Assembly: GCA_003161255.1 (NCBI GenBank)
Contig: PMOQ01000070.1
Location: 1 to 37,639 of the forward strand
DNA: 37,639 nucleotides
From: Acidimicrobiaceae bacterium
GTDB taxonomy: Bacteria; Actinomycetota; Acidimicrobiia; Acidimicrobiales; RAAP-2
Direction: 5' to 3'
Below the pieces are notes generated by a model. The model saw only the letters and a program-made list of their open reading frames with translations, did no database searches and had not been told where the DNA came from. Shown one piece after another: positions 34,768 to 37,639 of the stretch (its first letter is position 1; every line of letters begins with the position of its first letter). A program made the translations under genes and the position numbers.

Positions 34768-36122
34768 GCGATCTCGTCGCGCTGGCCGAGAGGATCGTCG
34801 CCAAGGCGAAGGCGGGGGAGGAGATCGAGGCCTACGTCGCCCGGGGACACGACATCGAGGTGCGCGCGTATGACGGCGAGGTCGAGTCGCTGTCGTCGGC
34901 CACGACCGGCGGCATCGGCGTCCGGGTGCTCGTGGCGAACGGCTCGGAGGGAGCCCGGCTCGGGTTCGCGTGGGCCGGTTCCCTGGACGACGAGGTCGTC
35001 GAGTCTGCGGTCGACGAAGCCCGGGACAACGCGACCTTCGCCACGCCCGACCCCGACGTGGCCTTCGCCACGCCCGATGGTGTGTCGGCCACCGAACTCG
35101 ACCTCTGGGACCCGAGCGTCGCCGACACGGCTACCGACGAGAAGGTCGCGATCGCGCTGGAGCTCGAGCGACGGGTCCGGGCGGCCGACTCGCGTGTCCG
35201 TCAGGTGTCCTCGGCCGACTACGGGGACGAGCGCGTTGAGGTGGCCCTCGCGTCCACGACCGGGATCCGGTCGTTCACCCAGCGGACCGCCGCCTTCTTG
35301 TCGGTGTCTGCGATCGCGGGCGAGGGGTCCGACAGCCACACCGGGACCGGGTTCAGCGTGGCCAGAGGCTTCGCTGGATTGGACATCGACCGGGCCGGCG
35401 TCGACGCAGTCGAGCGGTCGACCCGGATGCTCGGCGCGACCAAGGTGCCATCGGATCGGTTGACCGTCGTGTTCGATCGCCGGGTCGTCTCGACGCTTCT
35501 GTCGATCATCTCTTCGGCCCTCTCCGGTGAGGCGGTGGTCAAGGGCCGATCGTTCTTCGCCGGCCGGATGGGTGAGAAGGTGGCCACCGGCTCGTTCACG
35601 CTGGTCGATGACCCAACCGATCCCCGCGCCTTCGCTGCGGCGTCCCATGACGCCGAGGGGTTGGCCTGCCGGCGGACGGTGCTGATCGACTCGGGCACCT
35701 TGGCCGGGTTCCTCTACGACACCGTGTCGGCCCGGCGGGCCGGGACCTCATCGACCGGTTCGGCGGTGCGGGGCGGGTACTCGGGGACGCCGGGGGCGGG
35801 CTGCCGTGCCCTGGTGCTCCAACCCGGCCACCACGACCAGCAGGCCATCCTGGCCGTCGTCGGGGAGGGCCTCTATGTCCAGTCCGTCACGGGGGTGCAC
35901 TCTGGGGTCAACCCGGTGAGCGGCGACTTCTCGGTCGGGGTCGAGGGCCTGATGGTTCGGGACGGCGAGCTCGCCGAACCGGTCCGGGAGATCACGGTCG
36001 CCTCGACGCTGCAGCGGATGCTCCAGTCGGTGCTCCATGTCGGCGTGGACATCGAGTGGCTTCCGGGGATCGCGGCCGGCCAGACACTGGCGATCGGGGA
36101 CATGCAGCTGAGCGGCAGCTGA
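34764..36122 (+). CDS. tldE: TldE/PmbA-type subunit
   Basis: 452 residues from GTG 34764, whose GTG overlaps the tldD TGA. It is the non-catalytic partner: same fold, IGVRVLVANGSEGARLGFA, but no HExxxH motif in the corresponding region. Late conserved stretches are VTGVHSGVNPVSGDFSVGVEG and LPGIAAGQTLAIGDMQLSG. Together with TldD it should form an active protease. The gene ends in a short spacer that carries a tandem 12-bp repeat (36166-36189). Confidence 0.92.
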   Translation: MSDLVALAERIVAKAKAGEEIEAYVARGHDIEVRAYDGEVESLSSATTGGIGVRVLVANGSEGARLGFAWAGSLDDEVVESAVDEARDNATFATPDPDVAFATPDGVSATELDLWDPSVADTATDEKVAIALELERRVRAADSRVRQVSSADYGDERVEVALASTTGIRSFTQRTAAFLSVSAIAGEGSDSHTGTGFSVARGFAGLDIDRAGVDAVERSTRMLGATKVPSDRLTVVFDRRVVSTLLSIISSALSGEAVVKGRSFFAGRMGEKVATGSFTLVDDPTDPRAFAAASHDAEGLACRRTVLIDSGTLAGFLYDTVSARRAGTSSTGSAVRGGYSGTPGAGCRALVLQPGHHDQQAILAVVGEGLYVQSVTGVHSGVNPVSGDFSVGVEGLMVRDGELAEPVREITVASTLQRMLQSVLHVGVDIEWLPGIAAGQTLAIGDMQLSGS

Positions 36123-36165
36123 TCTGCCCAGGCCCGGTCGGCGAGCTCCGCGTCCGGCCCATGGA

Positions 36166-36189
36166 CGCCTATAGATGCGCCTATAGATA
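36166..36189. repeat. Tandem 12-bp repeat
   Basis: Two adjacent 12-nt units, CGCCTATAGATG and CGCCTATAGATA (11 of 12 identical), lie between the convergent tldE and fmdB genes. Each contains the palindrome CTATAG, an unusually AT-rich motif here. No function is evident. Confidence 0.55.
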
Positions 36190-36202
36190 TGAAGAGATCG
36201 GG

Positions 36203-36532
36203 CTACTTGGTCGGCGCGGGGGTCTTGGAGGAACGGTCCGAGGACGACGAGCTCGACTTCGAGCCTTCCTTGCTCGAGCTGGAATCCTTCGAGGCGGAAT
36301 CGCTCGACGAGCTGGAGTCGTTCTCCTTGATGGCGGAGCCGTTCGATCGACCGGAGCTCCGGCTGTCGTTCTTGTAGAAGCCGCTGCCCTTGAGCACGAT
36401 GCCGACGTTGCCGAAGACCTTCCGCAACGCCCCCTGGCACACCGGGCACGTGGTGAGGGCAGGGTCGGAGAACGACTGCACCGCTTCCATGCGGTGACCG
36501 CACGATGTGCAGGCGTACTCGTAGGTCGGCAT
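36203..36532 (-). CDS. fmdB: FmdB-family zinc-ribbon protein with Ser-rich tail
   Basis: 109 residues. The first ~45 are an FmdB/CxxC_CxxC regulatory-type zinc ribbon: MPTYEYACTSCGHRMEAVQS and TTCPVCQGALRKVFG, followed by IVLKGSGFYKND. The rest is a low-complexity Ser/Lys/Asp tail ending TPAPTK. ATG 36532 is preceded by GGAGG. The upstream region holds a -10 box (TACGAT on the minus strand, 36576-36581) and a CIRCE-like inverted repeat right after it, so heat-shock repressor HrcA may control it. The molecular function of these proteins is not established. Confidence 0.88.
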   Translation of the reverse strand: MPTYEYACTSCGHRMEAVQSFSDPALTTCPVCQGALRKVFGNVGIVLKGSGFYKNDSRSSGRSNGSAIKENDSSSSSDSASKDSSSSKEGSKSSSSSSDRSSKTPAPTK

Positions 36533-36549
36533 TTAGGGCCCTCCACCCG

Positions 36550-36576
36550 TTGGCACTCAATGAAGGTGACTGCCAA
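36550..36576. promoter_or_regulatory. CIRCE-like element (putative HrcA operator)
   Basis: TTGGCACTC-N9-GACTGCCAA at 36550-36576 is one base away from a perfect 9-bp inverted repeat with the 9-nt spacer. The known CIRCE consensus is TTAGCACTC-N9-GAGTGCTAA; both arms here differ from it at only one or two positions. It starts 18 nt upstream of the fmdB ATG and overlaps the last base of the fmdB -10 box, the usual place for this operator. moaC, in the other direction, starts 59 nt away. Confidence 0.7.
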
Positions 36577-36581
36577 TCGTA
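36576..36581 (-). promoter_or_regulatory. Putative fmdB -10 box (TACGAT)
   Basis: On the minus strand TACGAT is followed directly by the CIRCE-like repeat and then, about 44 nt downstream of the box, the fmdB ATG. Confidence 0.45.
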
Positions 36582-36622
36582 CTGTAATGGTCCCCTTCGA
36601 AAGAGCCTGCTCCCGCGCGTCG

Positions 36623-36634
36623 TAGAATCTCGAC
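36623..36634 (+). promoter_or_regulatory. Putative leaderless promoter (-10 TAGAAT) for moaC
   Basis: TAGAAT at 36623-36628 is 6 nt before the GTG at 36635, without a Shine-Dalgarno sequence. Confidence 0.5.
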
Positions 36635-37132
36635 GTGGCCGACCGGAGCCTGATCCACCTCGACCCTCTCGGCGGCGCACGGATGGTCGACGTCAGCCCG
36701 AGGGAGCCCACGCATCGGCGCGCGTTGGCCCGATGCCGGGTCTCCATGAAGCCCGAGACCACCGCCAAGGTGGCCAACAACGCCATCACCAAGGGAGACG
36801 TGCTGGCGGCGGCCCGCATCGCCGGGATCCAGGCGGCCAAGCGGACCGCTGAGCTGATCCCGATGTGCCACCCGGTGCTGGTGGGTTCGGTGGCCATCAA
36901 CTTCTCGATCGGGGACGACTACGTCGAGATCGAGGCCAGTGTCGAAACCGTCGACCGGACCGGGGTCGAGATGGAGGCCATGACGGCGTGCACCGTCGCC
37001 GCCCTCACCGTCTATGACATGTGCAAGTCGGCCGACCGCACCATGACGGTCGACGCCGTGGCCCTGTGGGAGAAGTCCGGTGGCCGGTCGGGCCACTGGC
37101 AACGGGCCCAGCCCGCCGAGCCCACCGACTGA
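36635..37132 (+). CDS. moaC: Cyclic pyranopterin monophosphate synthase (MoaC)
   Basis: 165 residues from GTG 36635. MoaC converts the MoaA product (3',8-cyclo-7,8-dihydro-GTP) to cyclic pyranopterin monophosphate in molybdenum cofactor synthesis. Conserved elements: MVDVSPREPTHRRALARC, KGDVLAAARIAGIQAAKRTA, LIPMCHPV (His), EMEAMTACTVAALTVYDMCK and the catalytic Lys/Asp KSADRTMTVD. No other moa gene is in the window. Confidence 0.96.
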   Translation: MADRSLIHLDPLGGARMVDVSPREPTHRRALARCRVSMKPETTAKVANNAITKGDVLAAARIAGIQAAKRTAELIPMCHPVLVGSVAINFSIGDDYVEIEASVETVDRTGVEMEAMTACTVAALTVYDMCKSADRTMTVDAVALWEKSGGRSGHWQRAQPAEPTD

Positions 37133-37156
37133 GCCCAGCCGCCGATCCGGGCCGAC

Positions 37157-37639
37157 CTAGCGCCGGCCGCTCCGAGAAGCCGAACGAGCGAAGAAGTCCG
37201 GGGTTATCGGGGGCACCGACGTGTAGCTGGTCCGATCGGTCCCGGTCCCGGCCAAGAACCGCTCGTCCTCGAGCGCTTCGGGTGGGGCCTCGTATGCCTG
37301 CGGCATGACCAGCGAGTTCACCTCCTGGACGTCGTTGAACGCCTCCGCCGAGCTCGTCACGACCGATTGGTTGTCGTATCCGGGCGGCGCAGGCGGCGCG
37401 CCGGATGCTGCTCCGAACCCAGGTGGGGGCGGCGGGGGCGGTCCGCCCGTGGTGTCGGCACCGAAGCCTGGCGGGGGTGGCGGCGGTGCGTCGCCCATGT
37501 CGGCACCGAACCCCGAAGGCGGGGGCGGCACCGCGGTGAGGCCTGGGTAGCCCGAACCGCCGAAGCCGGGCGGGGGTGGCGGAGGGGCGTCGCCCATGTC
37601 GGCACCGAACCCCAAAGGAGGCGATGGCACCGCGGTGAG
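37157..37639 (-). CDS. Proline-rich repeat protein, N-terminus outside window
   Basis: The minus-strand frame is open to the window edge, so the N-terminus is missing. The visible N-terminal half consists of repeats of the type PPPPPPGFGADMGDA with a 99-nt (33-residue) period, near-identical at DNA level in 37471-37540 and 37570-37639. After APPGYDNQSVV comes a non-repetitive, acidic-to-basic tail (AEAFNDVQEVNSLVMPQAYE, FFARSASRSGRR). No domain is recognised. Bacterial proteins with such proline/glycine-rich segments often carry a transmembrane or enzymatic domain elsewhere, which would lie beyond the window. Confidence 0.75.
   Translation of the reverse strand, partial: LTAVPSPPLGFGADMGDAPPPPPPGFGGSGYPGLTAVPPPPSGFGADMGDAPPPPPPGFGADTTGGPPPPPPPGFGAASGAPPAPPGYDNQSVVTSSAEAFNDVQEVNSLVMPQAYEAPPEALEDERFLAGTGTDRTSYTSVPPITPDFFARSASRSGRR
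37471..37639. repeat. 99-bp tandem coding repeat (two copies visible)
   Basis: The stretch beginning GCGGGGGTGGCGG at 37471 recurs at 37570 with a 99-nt period, and both copies end ACCGCGGTGAG (37540 and 37639). About 70 nt of each unit align closely; the remaining 20-30 nt differ. The second copy runs to the edge, so the array may continue. Confidence 0.8.

Noticed and set aside
33354-36122. Microcin/RiPP cluster around tldD-tldE
   Set aside because: TldDE can mature modified peptides, but there is no precursor-like small ORF, modification enzyme or exporter next to it; a general protease role is more likely.

Overview
The window is high-GC DNA with frequent GTG starts and many TAnnnT boxes placed 6-11 nt before start codons, a leaderless-promoter pattern typical of Actinobacteria. 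The gene content fits: a B12-domain-less methylmalonyl-CoA mutase subunit, a fused biotin carboxylase/BCCP acyl-CoA carboxylase subunit, a class I BirA, an rml/GT2 cell-wall rhamnose set and prfB-ftsE-ftsX synteny. My best guess is an Acidimicrobiia-like actinobacterium (inference). Both ends cut genes: the mutase at the left and a proline-rich repeat protein at the right.

Layout. 1-5.2 kb: propionate/acyl-CoA and biotin block (mutase subunit, small CxxC protein, M20 amidohydrolase, carboxylase alpha, divergent birA). 5.2-8.1 kb: rmlB-like, rmlD and GT2 glycosyltransferase. 8.1-10.7 kb: small accessory block (APH-type kinase, methyltransferase, GNAT) with a 29-bp imperfect direct repeat flanking the methyltransferase. 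11.0-18.6 kb: housekeeping block secA (read as broken by two 1-nt insertions), prfB, a GT4-like glycosyltransferase, a possible coupled leader ORF, ftsE and ftsX. 18.8-20.6 kb: GGDEF-EAL c-di-GMP protein.

20.9-26.8 kb is the most distinctive accessory region: a dienelactone hydrolase, then two divergent transcription units (TIM-barrel isomerase/Gfo-Idh oxidoreductase/VOC protein leftward; TetR regulator/SnoaL-like protein/NAD-dependent epimerase rightward) around a perfect 11-bp inverted repeat that overlaps a consensus -10 box. It looks like a self-regulated catabolic module of unknown substrate. 26.8-28.25 kb is debris: a frameshifted HTH-protein remnant, a DinB-family gene and a degenerate tRNA-like sequence.

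28.25-37.6 kb returns to housekeeping: methyltransferase, ssb with a coupled tiny ORF, msrB, rmlA, dxs, tldD-tldE, fmdB, moaC and the proline-rich protein. A CIRCE-like (HrcA operator) inverted repeat lies directly upstream of fmdB, suggesting heat-shock control. rmlA is 23 kb from rmlB/rmlD and rmlC is not in the window.
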